Of a stretch of 64,000 bases of DNA, positions 1-8,064 are shown one piece after another. Below the pieces are notes generated by a model, which was given only the letters and a program-made list of their open reading frames with translations, was not told the DNA's origin and did not search any database. The first letter of the stretch is position 1; the number at the start of each line of letters is the position of its first letter. This stretch comes from Vitreimonas flagellata (GTDB lineage: Bacteria; Pseudomonadota; Alphaproteobacteria; Caulobacterales; Aquidulcibacteraceae): assembly GCF_004634425.1 (NCBI RefSeq), contig NZ_SBJL01000001.1, forward strand, positions 1,461,001 to 1,525,000. The letters run 5' to 3'. Position numbers and translations under genes: made by a program.

Positions 1-545
1 CCCTCGGCGACATAAACGCGACCGCCCCAATGGTTTCCGGGGATGTGCCAGACGCGCACCTGGGTCCAATCATTGTTCGGCGAGACATCAATCACCGGCA
101 CGCCGACGCTAATCTCGCCGTTGTTCAGCCAATTGGCCTGATCAACCCGAATAATCCGGCTCGATTCCACGTGGGTCACCACCGCGACGTGGCCGCGCGT
201 GGTCGTATTAAAGCCGCGCGTCACCAAAACAGCGCCCGGCGCCGGCGAATTGGAGCGCGGATAGCGGCCTTCGGCTTGGCGCCACCAGGTATTGGCGTCG
301 CCGAAGATCTCGACGCCGGATTCACGGCGCGCAAACGGCACGCATTGCAGGCGGGCGTTGGCGTCAGTCACACGCGGCGGCGAATCCGGATCAAACGGCG
401 GCCGCGGCAGGGCGGCAATGTTGCCATAGCGCCCCAGCGCGCCCGAGCTGATCGGCGCGGGCGTGGAGGCGCAGGCACTCAAAACCGCCGCCATCAGTCC
501 AAGCGCCAGCGCCCGGACTGCCGGATGTGTCCTCAGAATCGACAT
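1..545 (-). CDS. CHAP-domain lipoprotein (C-terminus cut by window edge)
   Basis: A minus-strand frame opens at 545 and runs off the window, giving about 181 visible residues. The N-terminus is a lipoprotein signal with lipobox VLSAC (Cys25), so the product is probably anchored in the periplasm or outer membrane. A CHAP-type cysteine amidase fold follows: the putative nucleophile Cys68 sits in LQCVPFAR, His119 in RGHVAVV, and N138 in VDQANW. CHAP enzymes usually cut peptidoglycan amide bonds, so cell-wall remodelling is the likely role. The RBS is modest (TTAGGA upstream of the ATG). The facing plus-strand open frame over the same bases has no recognisable domain and is rejected. The C-terminus cannot be judged. 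Confidence 0.85.
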   Translation of the reverse strand, partial: MSILRTHPAVRALALGLMAAVLSACASTPAPISSGALGRYGNIAALPRPPFDPDSPPRVTDANARLQCVPFARRESGVEIFGDANTWWRQAEGRYPRSNSPAPGAVLVTRGFNTTTRGHVAVVTHVESSRIIRVDQANWLNNGEISVGVPVIDVSPNNDWTQVRVWHIPGNHWGGRVYVAE

Positions 546-654
546 TTCGGAGGCGATCCTAACCGATAGGAGTTGGGATTGGATAAATGCGCCCCGGCGC
601 CGCAGCGGCCGACCTTGACCCAGGGGCGCAAAGCGGGCCACCGGATTTGTCCAC

Positions 655-1200
655 ATGCCCGACGCCAAGACCCCCGACATCATCGTCCGGCCCTGCTTCC
701 AGCAGGACCTGCAATACGTGCAGCTGATCTACGCCCATCATTGCCTGACCGGCACCGGCACCTTCGAAATCGAGCCGCCGTCGCTGGTAGAGATGACCGA
801 GCGCTGGAGCAAAATCGTCGATCGCGGCTGGCCCTTCCTGGTGGCCTCCCCGCCCAGTGATTTCAGCCGCGTGCTTGGCTTTTGCTACGCCGCCCAATTC
901 CGCGATCGCGCCGCCTATTCAAAGACATTCGAAGTCTCGATCTACGCCGCGCCGACAACAATGCGCCAAGGCGTCGGCAGCCAAATGCTTGCGCAACTCC
1001 TAACGCAACTCCGCGACGACGGCGTGCGCGAGGCGTTGGCGGTCATCGGCGATTCCCACAACGCCGCCTCCATCGGCCTGCACCAGAAGCTTGGCTTTCG
1101 CCGCGTGGGCGCGATGACTAATGTCGGCGAAAAATTCGGCCGCCTGCTCGATGTGGTCATCATGCAGCGTTCGCTGCCTGCGAAAGACGCGATTTCGTAA
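655..1200 (+). CDS. GNAT family N-acetyltransferase, phosphinothricin-acetyltransferase-like
   Basis: This 181-residue protein has the PAT-like GNAT pattern. An N-terminal IVRPCFQQDLQYVQLIYAHH segment is followed by GTGTFE, a central strand SIYAAP, the acetyl-CoA pyrophosphate loop RQGVGSQML (about residues 104-112) and the C-terminal NAASIGLHQKLGF segment typical of the family. It should transfer acetyl from acetyl-CoA to a small amine substrate. The substrate is not readable, and resistance to phosphinothricin must not be assumed. The gene stands alone between the divergent CHAP gene and a hairpin directly after its stop. A GGAT element lies 8 nt before the ATG. Confidence 0.85.
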   Translation: MPDAKTPDIIVRPCFQQDLQYVQLIYAHHCLTGTGTFEIEPPSLVEMTERWSKIVDRGWPFLVASPPSDFSRVLGFCYAAQFRDRAAYSKTFEVSIYAAPTTMRQGVGSQMLAQLLTQLRDDGVREALAVIGDSHNAASIGLHQKLGFRRVGAMTNVGEKFGRLLDVVIMQRSLPAKDAIS

Positions 1201-1227
1201 GGGCGCCGCTGCTTCTGCGGGCGCCCT
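1200..1227 (+). terminator. candidate hairpin terminator after the GNAT gene
   Basis: AGGGCGCC (1200-1207) pairs perfectly with GGCGCCCT (1220-1227) and starts at the last base of the stop codon. No T tract follows, so intrinsic termination is uncertain. It could instead protect the 3' end. Confidence 0.45.
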
Positions 1228-1293
1228 CCAGCGCCATTAAGAACTCGATAACCAAACTAACCACATCCTTCATGTAGGTCAGGAGGGATCGCG

Positions 1294-1986
1294 ATGCTCT
1301 TACGCAAGCTCGTGGTCGTTGGGTTGGTAAGTTTCGTTAGTTTCGCGGCCAATATTGCAACCGCCGAAGATGCGGTCGGGCCGAGCGCTTCCTACGTTGG
1401 CATGAGCGGCGTCAGCTTCTCCGATCCAACGCAACCATTTGAATCCGATCGCTTCAGTTTGAGCGTTGGCGAAGCCGATGCGCAGCGGTTCAGCCTCAGC
1501 TCACAAACGCCGTCGCAGCCCTCGGATCGCGATTTGCGCCGCTACGAACTCGCACTCGTCGCCCGCGCCACCTCAGACATCGACGTGTCGTTCGCACAGA
1601 GCGAAGGCTTTGGCGTCGATGAGAACGGCGACATCTCCCGCCGGTCGCGCGGCTCCGAACTCCGCCTCGGTCGCGGCCTGCGCAATCTGCGTCAGGAAAG
1701 CCGCGAACCGCGCATGGAAGGCAGCTGGTACATCTTCGCGGCGTCGGAAGACGAAGCGCTGACGTGGCAGCCCGGCCAACGCAACGCCTTCGGCGGGTCA
1801 GGTTCCTCGTTCGGTCTGCAAGAACGCGTGGAAATCGGCGACGTCCAAGCCGGCGTGACGTACGAATCCAATGGCTGGCAGGCGTCTTTGGCGTATGTTG
1901 AGCGCGAGTTCAGCATGCGCTCGGGCTCACGTACGATTAGCCAAGACGAGGACTTCACCGGCTTCACGCTAACCATGCGCCACTAG
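1294..1986 (+). CDS. secreted protein of unknown function, tandem paralogue A
   Basis: The protein has 230 residues, a clear Sec signal peptide (MLLRKLVVVGLVSF...ATA, cleavage near residue 24) and no transmembrane helix after it. The start is fixed by the strong RBS AGGAGG 7 nt upstream. The C-terminal half alternates polar and apolar residues (LQERVEIGDV, AGVTYESNGWQASLAYVERE) and ends in FTLTMRH, which suggests an outer-membrane or periplasmic beta structure. A short acidic DENGD stretch near residue 110 resembles half of an EF-hand loop but lacks the full pattern. About two thirds of the last 85 residues match the next gene, so the pair arose by duplication. I do not recognise the family; a lipid A deacylase-like barrel is one possibility. 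Confidence 0.75.
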   Translation: MLLRKLVVVGLVSFVSFAANIATAEDAVGPSASYVGMSGVSFSDPTQPFESDRFSLSVGEADAQRFSLSSQTPSQPSDRDLRRYELALVARATSDIDVSFAQSEGFGVDENGDISRRSRGSELRLGRGLRNLRQESREPRMEGSWYIFAASEDEALTWQPGQRNAFGGSGSSFGLQERVEIGDVQAGVTYESNGWQASLAYVEREFSMRSGSRTISQDEDFTGFTLTMRH

Positions 1987-2084
1987 GCGCGCTGCGTTCG
2001 CGGTTGCACAAAAGCTTAACTTCACGCGGAACCTGTGGCAGCCATTATGCATTGCTGCTTCGTAGGCACAGGGACGAGGCTGTC

Positions 2085-2768
2085 ATGGGTGGAATTAAGT
2101 TTCTCCGCACGGCTTTCGTCGCAAGCACAGCACTTGCGGCGACAATGGTCGGCGCGCGTTTCGCCAGCGCCCAAGACGCCGCCTTGGGCCCTGGCCAAGT
2201 CGATTTCACCGACCCCGCAGCGGCCCTTTCCCAGCCAGAAGCGCCGATCGTGGCGATGGACGTTCGCGACGACCTGCGCCCGCGCTTCGCCGCCCCTGCC
2301 CTGACCAATGATGGTGAATCGCCGCGCCGGCTCGAACTCGAACTCGCTGCCGGCGGCGGCAATTCGCCGATCGACGTCTCCATCGCCCAGCGCGCCACCC
2401 TCGGCGCTGACCGCAATGGCGACCTCGACCGCAGCGGACGCGGCGCGGAAGTCCGCATCGGCCAAGGCTTGGTCGATCGCCGTGAAAACAGCGAAAACGG
2501 CCGCGCCGTTTATATGTTTGTGGCCTCCGAAGACGAAGCGCTGACGTGGCAACCCGGCGCGCGCAGCGAATTTGGCGGCGCAGGCTCCTCGGTCGCCCTG
2601 CAGGACCGCGTCGAAGTCGGCGACGTCTCGGCCGGCGTCACCTATGAGCAGAACGGCGTCCAAGCCTCGCTGGCTTACGTCGAGCGCGAGGAAAGCACCC
2701 GCGTCGGCCGCCAGAACTTCAATCAAGACCAGAGCTTCACCGGCGTCACGGTCACGATGCGCCGCTGA
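2085..2768 (+). CDS. secreted protein of unknown function, tandem paralogue B
   Basis: The protein has 227 residues from the ATG at 2085, supported by GGGACGAGG 6 nt upstream. A longer reading from 2004 would put a non-signal tail before the signal peptide. The signal peptide is KFLRTAFVASTALAATMVGA and cleavage is likely after ASA. The mature protein shares EDEALTWQPG, FGG.GSS, GVTYE.NG.QASLAYVERE and a TMR ending with the upstream gene, and carries the related DRNGDLDRSG stretch. The two sit 98 nt apart on one strand. A surface or periplasmic structural role is inferred only from the signal peptide and strand-rich C-terminus. Confidence 0.75.
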   Translation: MGGIKFLRTAFVASTALAATMVGARFASAQDAALGPGQVDFTDPAAALSQPEAPIVAMDVRDDLRPRFAAPALTNDGESPRRLELELAAGGGNSPIDVSIAQRATLGADRNGDLDRSGRGAEVRIGQGLVDRRENSENGRAVYMFVASEDEALTWQPGARSEFGGAGSSVALQDRVEVGDVSAGVTYEQNGVQASLAYVEREESTRVGRQNFNQDQSFTGVTVTMRR

Positions 2769-2805
2769 GAGCATTAACGCGCATTAGTCTTGCATTGGCT
2801 GGGGC

Positions 2806-2964
2806 ATGGCCCCGCCGAACTTTAAATCCCAAGTCCGCGCCCAACGCCGACGCCGCGCGCTCAACGATTTCCGCCGCCGCGTCTGGATTGGCCGCTGGTT
2901 TTTGCTCAAAACCGCCGCGGCCGTGACGCTGGCCTACGTCGTCTCCAAGTGGATCGCGGGCTAA
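2806..2964 (+). CDS. small basic single-pass membrane protein (52 aa), hypothetical
   Basis: A 52-residue frame begins at ATG 2806 after the G-rich stretch TGGGG. Residues 1-30 are very basic (RRRR, FRRRV), and residues 31-50 form one hydrophobic segment (FLLKTAAAVTLAYVVSKW). That arrangement suits a small inner-membrane protein with its N-terminus in the cytoplasm. It lies 37 nt after the secreted paralogue pair. No family is recognised, and its short length makes it uncertain that it is expressed. Confidence 0.45.
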   Translation: MAPPNFKSQVRAQRRRRALNDFRRRVWIGRWFLLKTAAAVTLAYVVSKWIAG

Positions 2965-3141
2965 TTCTCCACAGCCCCGCGCCCGTTCCCGGCTTCCGTC
3001 GGCGCTGAATCGCTCCATGGTCGGCTTCGGGCGGCTGGTAACCTTTCCTAAAGGCGACTCGCGCCCAACTAGCCTAGATATGGTGGCCATTAGGTCGCTA
3101 AATCCCTACATCTAGACGACGTTGCGAAGTGGAGACGATTT

Positions 3142-4173
3142 ATGGCTGGCGCAAACGGGGACAAACTGACGGGCCTTCGCACACCGTCGATCGGCTACAA
3201 GCCGTTCCGCTACCCCTGGGCTTACGAATTCTGGCGCCGCCAGCAGCAAGTGCACTGGATGCCGGAAGAAGTCCCGCTCGGCGAGGACGTGAAGGATTGG
3301 GCCTCCAAGCTCAACGACCAGGAGCGCAACCTCCTCACCCAGATCTTCCGCTTCTTCACGCAAGCAGACGTCGAGGTGAACGACAATTACATGGAGCGCT
3401 ACGCGCGCGTGTTTAAGCCGACCGAGATCAAGATGATGCTCGCGTCGTTCTCAAACATCGAGACGATCCACATCGCCGCCTACGCGCTGCTGCTCGAAAC
3501 CATCGGCATGCCGGAAACCGAGTTCGAGGCCTTCCTCGATTATCAGGCGATGCGCGACAAGCACGATTACATGGGCACGTTCGGCGTCGAGACCGACGAA
3601 GACATTCTGCGCACGCTCGCCATGTTCGGCGCCTTCACCGAAGGTCTGCAGCTCTTTGCGTCGTTCGCGATGCTGATGAACTTCCCGCGCTTCAACAAGA
3701 TGAAGGGCATGGGCCAGATCGTGACCTGGTCGGTGCGCGACGAAAGCTTGCACTGCGAAGGCATGATCAAGCTCTTCCATGCATATGCAAAAGAGACCAA
3801 CGCACTCACGCAAGCTGTGAAGGACGACATCGTCGAATGCTGCCGCACCGTCGTCGGCATCGAAGATCGCTTCATCGATCTCGCCTTCGAGATGGGCCCG
3901 GTCCAAGGCATGACTGCCGACGACATCAAACAATATATCCGCTACATCGCCGATTGGCGTTTGGGCCAACTCGGCCTGCCAAAAATCTACGGCGTCACTG
4001 AGCACCCGATCCCGTGGCTCACGGCGATCCTCAACGGCGTCGAACACGCGAACTTCTTCGAGGCGCGCGCCACCGAATATTCCAAGGCCGCCACCAAAGG
4101 TGAATGGCACGGCGATGCCGGCGTCTGGTCGAACTTCGATCAGATGATGGAAAAGCGCAAAGCCGCCGGCTGA
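3142..4173 (+). CDS. nrdB: class Ia ribonucleotide reductase beta subunit
   Basis: The small subunit holds the diiron-tyrosyl radical that the alpha subunit uses to reduce ribonucleotides to deoxyribonucleotides. All expected ligands are visible in the 343-residue protein: Asp76 (TQADVEVN), Glu107 and His110 (ETIH), radical Tyr114, Glu167 (FTEGLQ), and Glu201/His204 (RDESLHCEG). Because the Tyr is present, this should be a tyrosyl-radical enzyme and not a Mn/Fe type lacking it. The RBS GTGGAGACG precedes the ATG. The alpha-subunit gene is not in the window, so the gene is transcribed alone. I found no convincing NrdR box in the 177-nt upstream gap. Confidence 0.97.
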   Translation: MAGANGDKLTGLRTPSIGYKPFRYPWAYEFWRRQQQVHWMPEEVPLGEDVKDWASKLNDQERNLLTQIFRFFTQADVEVNDNYMERYARVFKPTEIKMMLASFSNIETIHIAAYALLLETIGMPETEFEAFLDYQAMRDKHDYMGTFGVETDEDILRTLAMFGAFTEGLQLFASFAMLMNFPRFNKMKGMGQIVTWSVRDESLHCEGMIKLFHAYAKETNALTQAVKDDIVECCRTVVGIEDRFIDLAFEMGPVQGMTADDIKQYIRYIADWRLGQLGLPKIYGVTEHPIPWLTAILNGVEHANFFEARATEYSKAATKGEWHGDAGVWSNFDQMMEKRKAAG

Positions 4174-4197
4174 CGCGCGCTTACATCGCCCGCAAAC

Positions 4198-4229
4198 AAT
4201 CCCAGCCGCTAACGCGCGCCGGGATTTTT
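4198..4229 (+). terminator. rho-independent terminator candidate after nrdB
   Basis: AATCCC (4198-4203) and GGGATT (4221-4226) can pair around a GC-rich loop and run straight into a T tract ending at 4229. It lies 25 nt after the nrdB stop. The stem is short, so strength is uncertain. Confidence 0.5.
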
Positions 4230-4262
4230 GTTCGCGGGGCCTGGATGATAAGCGAGGTGGCA

Positions 4263-4529
4263 ATGACGAACGAACGAGCACCAATACCCGTTGTCACGGC
4301 GCTGGAGCTGATCCGGAAACGTCCCGAGATGTTTTTCGATGCAGAGAGTCCACGGATGGATCAACTCATCGAACTCGTCGTCGAGGACGTCACTGCGGCG
4401 AGCAACAGCGTCGAGTACCGAGTCGAGACGTCCGAACACTTCACCGTAAAGCCGCCGACATTGATTGGATGCGAGCGGACAGAGCGTGTCCGGGATGACG
4501 ATAGAGTGAAATCACCGCGCGTCGCTTGA
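4263..4529 (+). CDS. 88-aa protein resembling the extreme N-terminus of GyrB/ParE
   Basis: From ATG 4263 (GCGAGG upstream) the protein reads VTALELIRKRPEMFF, then MDQLIELVVEDVTAAS. The first part closely follows the GyrB/ParE opening LEAVRKRPGMYIG, and the second follows the LHH.V.EVVDNAIDEA helix of the GHKL ATPase. The catalytic Glu and the Mg-binding Asn of that helix are not conserved (VVEDVT), and the protein stops after about 88 residues without the ATP lid or transducer. It therefore cannot be a working ATPase. It could be a decayed gyrase-like gene, a small regulator, or a diverged standalone family. Its codon use looks less GC-biased than the neighbours. Confidence 0.5.
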   Translation: MTNERAPIPVVTALELIRKRPEMFFDAESPRMDQLIELVVEDVTAASNSVEYRVETSEHFTVKPPTLIGCERTERVRDDDRVKSPRVA

Positions 4530-4551
4530 ACAGCGCGGCGCCTGCGCGCGC

Positions 4552-5331
4552 CTATTCCAAATAATTCTTCTTCAGCGCAGCGCGTTCGGCGGGGCCTACG
4601 CCCAGCGCGTTCGTCATGTATGCATCAGCCGAACCAAACTCCGCGTCGATCGCATCGAACGCGGTGCGCAGATATTCCACGCGCACGCCGAGCATCGGCT
4701 TCAGCGCTTCGGGGTCGAGCGTGCGGCCGAGGCGCACTTCCATGCGGTCTTTGATGTGATGCAGACGCTCATCCAAGTTAATCGCAGCGTTGGTGAATTC
4801 ATAATCGGCGATCACCGCCTCTTCCGGCACGCCGAGCGCCATCAGAGTCAGCGCGCAGCCAAGCCCCGTGCGATCCTTGCCAGCGGCGCAATGGATCAAG
4901 CCCGGCCCGCCTTCCACGAGTTCGCGAAACCAATTCCTATAGAGATCGATGTGGCGCGGGTTCGACGCGAATTCGCGATAGAGCATGTGCATGTAGGCGG
5001 TCACGCTCTCGGGCGTGATGTCGTCTTGCATCAACGCTTGCAGGTGCGGCGGCAAACCATCTTGCGGACCTTCATTGTTGATGATCACGCGCGCGCGATC
5101 GCCGGGCCATTTGTTCGGCTCGCGATTGCGCTCTTCCGGCCGGCGCAGATCGACCATGAAGCGAATACCCATCGCATGCAGGCGCTCAATATCCGTTTCC
5201 GTTGCGTCACTAAACGCGGCCGAACGATAGAGTTTGCCGCGCGCCACCCGCGCCCCGCCGGCGGTGTCGTAGCCGCCAAAATCGCGGAAATTCAAAACGC
5301 GGTCGAATGGAACGAGACGATCTGGGGTCAT
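4552..5331 (-). CDS. tyrosine-protein phosphatase, dual-specificity-like
   Basis: The 259-residue protein contains the P-loop HCAAGKDRTG (CX5R) with the nucleophile Cys and the phosphate-binding Arg, plus the N-terminal NFRDFGGYDTAGG and FRDFGG/LYRSAAFSDAT signatures of the bacterial tyrosine/lipid phosphatase family (Y_phosphatase3). It should hydrolyse phosphotyrosine or phosphoinositide-like esters in the cytoplasm. The start at 5331 (MTPDRLVPFDRV) is chosen because an upstream extension would translate the G-rich repeat between this gene and amn. It is convergent with the GyrB-like gene and lies downstream of amn on the same strand. Confidence 0.9.
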   Translation of the reverse strand: MTPDRLVPFDRVLNFRDFGGYDTAGGARVARGKLYRSAAFSDATETDIERLHAMGIRFMVDLRRPEERNREPNKWPGDRARVIINNEGPQDGLPPHLQALMQDDITPESVTAYMHMLYREFASNPRHIDLYRNWFRELVEGGPGLIHCAAGKDRTGLGCALTLMALGVPEEAVIADYEFTNAAINLDERLHHIKDRMEVRLGRTLDPEALKPMLGVRVEYLRTAFDAIDAEFGSADAYMTNALGVGPAERAALKKNYLE

Positions 5332-5338
5332 AAGCTTA

Positions 5339-5362
5339 GGGATTAGGGGCTCGGGATTAGGG
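5339..5362. repeat. G-rich repeat with G-quadruplex pattern
   Basis: The plus strand reads GGG-ATTA-GGGG-CTC-GGG-ATTA-GGG, four G runs with 3-4 nt loops. The first 18 bases match the element at 50468-50485 in 16 positions. It lies in the 67-nt spacer between amn and the phosphatase gene. Confidence 0.7.
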
Positions 5363-5373
5363 ACGCAATGCGG

Positions 5374-5394
5374 CCCACTGCCCACTGCCCACTG
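5374..5394. repeat. three tandem copies of CCCACTG
   Basis: Three perfect 7-bp units (5374-5380, 5381-5387, 5388-5394) follow the G-rich repeat and end 5 bases before the amn stop codon. This looks like replication slippage in noncoding DNA. Confidence 0.85.
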
Positions 5395-5398
5395 CCCC

Positions 5399-6847
5399 CT
5401 ACCTAAACGGCGGCTCGTCAAACGCCCGCAATTTCCGCGAGTGGAGCCGATCGCGGTTCTGCTTCAGCAGCGTGATCGTCTCGAGGCCGATGCGCAAATG
5501 GCCGCCGATCGCGCTGTCATAAAAGCGATCGGAAACGCCGGGGAGTTTGATCTCGCCATGCGCAGGCTTATCGGAGATACAGAGCAGTACGCCATACGGC
5601 ACGCGCAGACGGAAGCCCTGCGTCGCGATGCAGGCGCTTTCCATATCCACGGCAACCGCGCGCGATTGGCTGAGCAGCTGGCGCTCTTGATTGTAATTCA
5701 GCTCCCAGTTGCGATCCGCGTACGAGACCACAGTGCCCGTGCGCAAACGCCGACGCAGTTCTTCCTTGTCGTCGCCGCCGACAATCGCCGTCGCCGCTTG
5801 CTGCAAGGCGATCTGGATTTCCGCGATCGCCGGGATCGGGATTTCGAGCGGAACCCGATCATCGAGAATTTTGTCGCGACGCAGATACGCGTGCGCGAGC
5901 ACGTAATCACCGATGCGTTGCGTGTGACGAAGCCCGCCGCAATGGCCGATCATCAACCAGCAATGCGGCCGCAGCACAGCCAAGTGATCGGTGATCGTCT
6001 TGGCATTCGACGGGCCAACGCCAATATTCACCAGCGTGACGCCATCGCTATCCGGCGTCTTCAAGTGATAAGCTGGCATCTGATATTTGCGCCACGGCGC
6101 ATCGAGCGCTTTGGCTTCCGCATCTTGATCGCCGCTTTCGATCAGCACATTACCGGGGCACGACAGCGACCAACCCTTCGGGCCGTCCTTCACTGCGGCC
6201 GCGGCCCAGCGCACGAATTCTTCGACGTAACGCTGGTAGTTCGTGAACAAGATCCACGGCTGCACATCGCTCCACGGCGCGCCCGTGTAATGTTGAATGC
6301 GCTTTAGCGAATAATCGATGCGCGGCGCATCGAACAACGCCAGCGGCCGCATGCCATCGAGGCGCTCAATGCGCAGCCCGTCGACGACAGCGTCCCCCAC
6401 TTGCGTCAAACGCGGCGCGGGGAAATGGCGGGCGAGATCTTCGGCCGGCACGTTTTCAAATGCCGCTGCACCAGCGGCGTCGAGCACGAACGAATACGGG
6501 ATTTCAGAACCCGACACCCGCACGCTCAATTCAGCGCCGTAATCGGCGACGAGTAATTCGAGTTGCTCAAGTAGATAGCGCCGGAAATACGCCGGCTGCG
6601 TGATCGTCACGCCGTACTCACCTGGCCACATCAGCTGGCCATACGCGCGCGCCAGTTTCGGCACGCGGGCGCTATTGAGATACGTGACCCGGAGTTCGGG
6701 ATAACGGAAGAGCGCGCGTTCGTCCGGCGTGGGCGGCACGCCCGTCTCGGCAAAGCGGCTGATGGATTGAGTGAGCGCGTTTACGGCCCGCGCATAAAGG
6801 CTCTCAAGGAGATCGACGGCTTCGATCGGTGTTTTAGGCTGTTCCAT
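5399..6847 (-). CDS. amn: AMP nucleosidase
   Basis: The 482-residue protein matches the Amn family from its N-terminal domain (LFRYPELRVTY, WPGEYGVTITQPAYFRRYL) through the nucleoside-phosphorylase-like catalytic domain (NIGVGPSNAKTITDHLAVLR, GHCGGLRHTQRIGDYVLAHAYLR, AVAVDMESACIATQGF) to the characteristic end AFDEPPFR. It cleaves AMP to adenine and ribose 5-phosphate in the cytoplasm and helps set the adenylate pool. Length is that of the family. The gene is alone in its transcription unit unless it reads through the short G-rich spacer into the phosphatase gene. Confidence 0.96.
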   Translation of the reverse strand: MEQPKTPIEAVDLLESLYARAVNALTQSISRFAETGVPPTPDERALFRYPELRVTYLNSARVPKLARAYGQLMWPGEYGVTITQPAYFRRYLLEQLELLVADYGAELSVRVSGSEIPYSFVLDAAGAAAFENVPAEDLARHFPAPRLTQVGDAVVDGLRIERLDGMRPLALFDAPRIDYSLKRIQHYTGAPWSDVQPWILFTNYQRYVEEFVRWAAAAVKDGPKGWSLSCPGNVLIESGDQDAEAKALDAPWRKYQMPAYHLKTPDSDGVTLVNIGVGPSNAKTITDHLAVLRPHCWLMIGHCGGLRHTQRIGDYVLAHAYLRRDKILDDRVPLEIPIPAIAEIQIALQQAATAIVGGDDKEELRRRLRTGTVVSYADRNWELNYNQERQLLSQSRAVAVDMESACIATQGFRLRVPYGVLLCISDKPAHGEIKLPGVSDRFYDSAIGGHLRIGLETITLLKQNRDRLHSRKLRAFDEPPFR

Positions 6848-6898
6848 CGCGGGAGCATCGCCATAAAGCGCGCCCCGTCAAGAGCCCCAAACGCAGAC

Positions 6899-7432
6899 CT
6901 AGTCGCGCGGAATCGGATCGATCAGGCGCGAGCGGCGATAAGCGTCATGGATCATGCGCATATTGCTCGTCTGCAGAATGCCGATCACCGGCACGTAATC
7001 GAACTCGGTTTCAGCGTAAATAATGCTGGTGCCCGGCACCATCATTTGATCCGGCAGATCGACGGTCGTGTTCTCGACGCGCGCCACCAGGCCATTGCCC
7101 TCGCTCCAGACCACGCGGGCCGTGGATTCGTCGATGATGCTGATGCTGGAGACACGTGTCCGCAGCGTGGACACACTCTCAGGATACATGAGCACTTCCG
7201 TCGCGCGCCAGATGCCCGTGATCTCGTCGTCGCTGACGGAGGTGTCGCGCGAAATCACGTCGGCCACCGAAGCGGCGACGTTTTGGACGCGACGATTGGC
7301 GATCACCATGTCGATCAGTTCGATCGCGCCAAACAACAGGAAGATCATCATCGGCAGGATGATGGCGAATTCGAGCGCGGCGAGACCACCCGTTGCGCGT
7401 GCGAACCGACGGAGGCGTTGCATCAATCTCAT
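6899..7432 (-). CDS. TadE-like minor pilin, second of pair
   Basis: The 177-residue protein has a short basic leader (RLMQRLRRFARATGG), the pseudopilin-like junction LAALEF with Glu in the +5-type position, and a hydrophobic helix IILPMMIFLLFGAIELIDMVI. The rest should be periplasmic. TadE-like pseudopilins are processed by the CpaA peptidase and needed for Flp pilus assembly. The gene overlaps the upstream tadE-like stop by ATGA, so the two are co-translated. The longer TadG-type VWA domain is absent. Confidence 0.88.
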   Translation of the reverse strand: MRLMQRLRRFARATGGLAALEFAIILPMMIFLLFGAIELIDMVIANRRVQNVAASVADVISRDTSVSDDEITGIWRATEVLMYPESVSTLRTRVSSISIIDESTARVVWSEGNGLVARVENTTVDLPDQMMVPGTSIIYAETEFDYVPVIGILQTSNMRMIHDAYRRSRLIDPIPRD

Positions 7433-7989
7433 GAGTTCGGCGCCGATTCATAAGGCTCGTTGCGGAACATCATGGTCGAAACGACCAGACGCTCGCCGCC
7501 ATTGGTGTTCGCCAAGATGCGGTCGAACATCGGCGTCAGCACGTGCCAGCGATAATAGGTGCGCACGACAACGATGTCCGAAGGCTCGCCTGGTTCGTAG
7601 GCGAAACCATCGGTTTGCAATTCGCCGTCAACCACCGGCGGATCGACGTTGATATCGGTGAACGCCTCATAGGTGCGGACATCGACAAAGAGCTTGGCCT
7701 CGCAATCGACGGCCATGAAGCGTCCGAAATTCAGGCAGACAGCCTCTTTAATTTCTTCCTCGGTCACGCCGCCCATCTGGGCGCGGCCTGTGCGGATTTC
7801 GCGGCCGGCTTCCGAGGTGGCGTAGTCGAGATTGGTTTGCGCAAGGCCCATCAGCGACACTTCGGCCAGGCCAAACGTCAACATGAAAAACGGGACCGCG
7901 ACGAAGCCGAACTCAAGCGCCACCGCCCCGTCTTCGGTGCGGGCGAAACGGCGCAAAGCGCGTCGAGCAGCTTTGAATGGCGCAAACAT
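7429..7989 (-). CDS. tadE: TadE-like minor pilin, first of pair
   Basis: This 186-residue protein begins at the ATG at 7989, preceded by GGAGG with a 6-nt spacer. An in-frame upstream ATG has no such site. The leader ends TEDGAVALEFGFVAVPFF, a TadE processing site and transmembrane helix; after it comes a soluble periplasmic domain. It is expected to be cleaved by the prepilin peptidase CpaA encoded across the divergent promoter region and to act in Flp pilus assembly. It is followed with a 4-nt overlap by a second TadE-like gene. Confidence 0.88.
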   Translation of the reverse strand: MFAPFKAARRALRRFARTEDGAVALEFGFVAVPFFMLTFGLAEVSLMGLAQTNLDYATSEAGREIRTGRAQMGGVTEEEIKEAVCLNFGRFMAVDCEAKLFVDVRTYEAFTDINVDPPVVDGELQTDGFAYEPGEPSDIVVVRTYYRWHVLTPMFDRILANTNGGERLVVSTMMFRNEPYESAPNS

Positions 7990-8064
7990 TTCTAGCCTCC
8001 GGATCGCCAAGCTTAGGCGCCGAAGGGCTGAGAAACTGTCAAAAGAGGTGGTAAACGCCCCGAT

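Noticed and set aside
30-569. Plus-strand 179-residue open frame at the window start
   Set aside because: It is antisense to the CHAP lipoprotein, has no recognisable domain, and is arginine/histidine-rich as expected for the shadow of a GC-rich gene.
2965-3141. NrdR-box search upstream of nrdB
   Set aside because: No pair of sequences resembling the ACACWATATAT-type box was found.
5332-5421. 30-residue extension of the tyrosine phosphatase
   Set aside because: It would translate the G-rich and CCCACTG repeats and overlap the amn stop; conserved sequence begins after the ATG at 5331.
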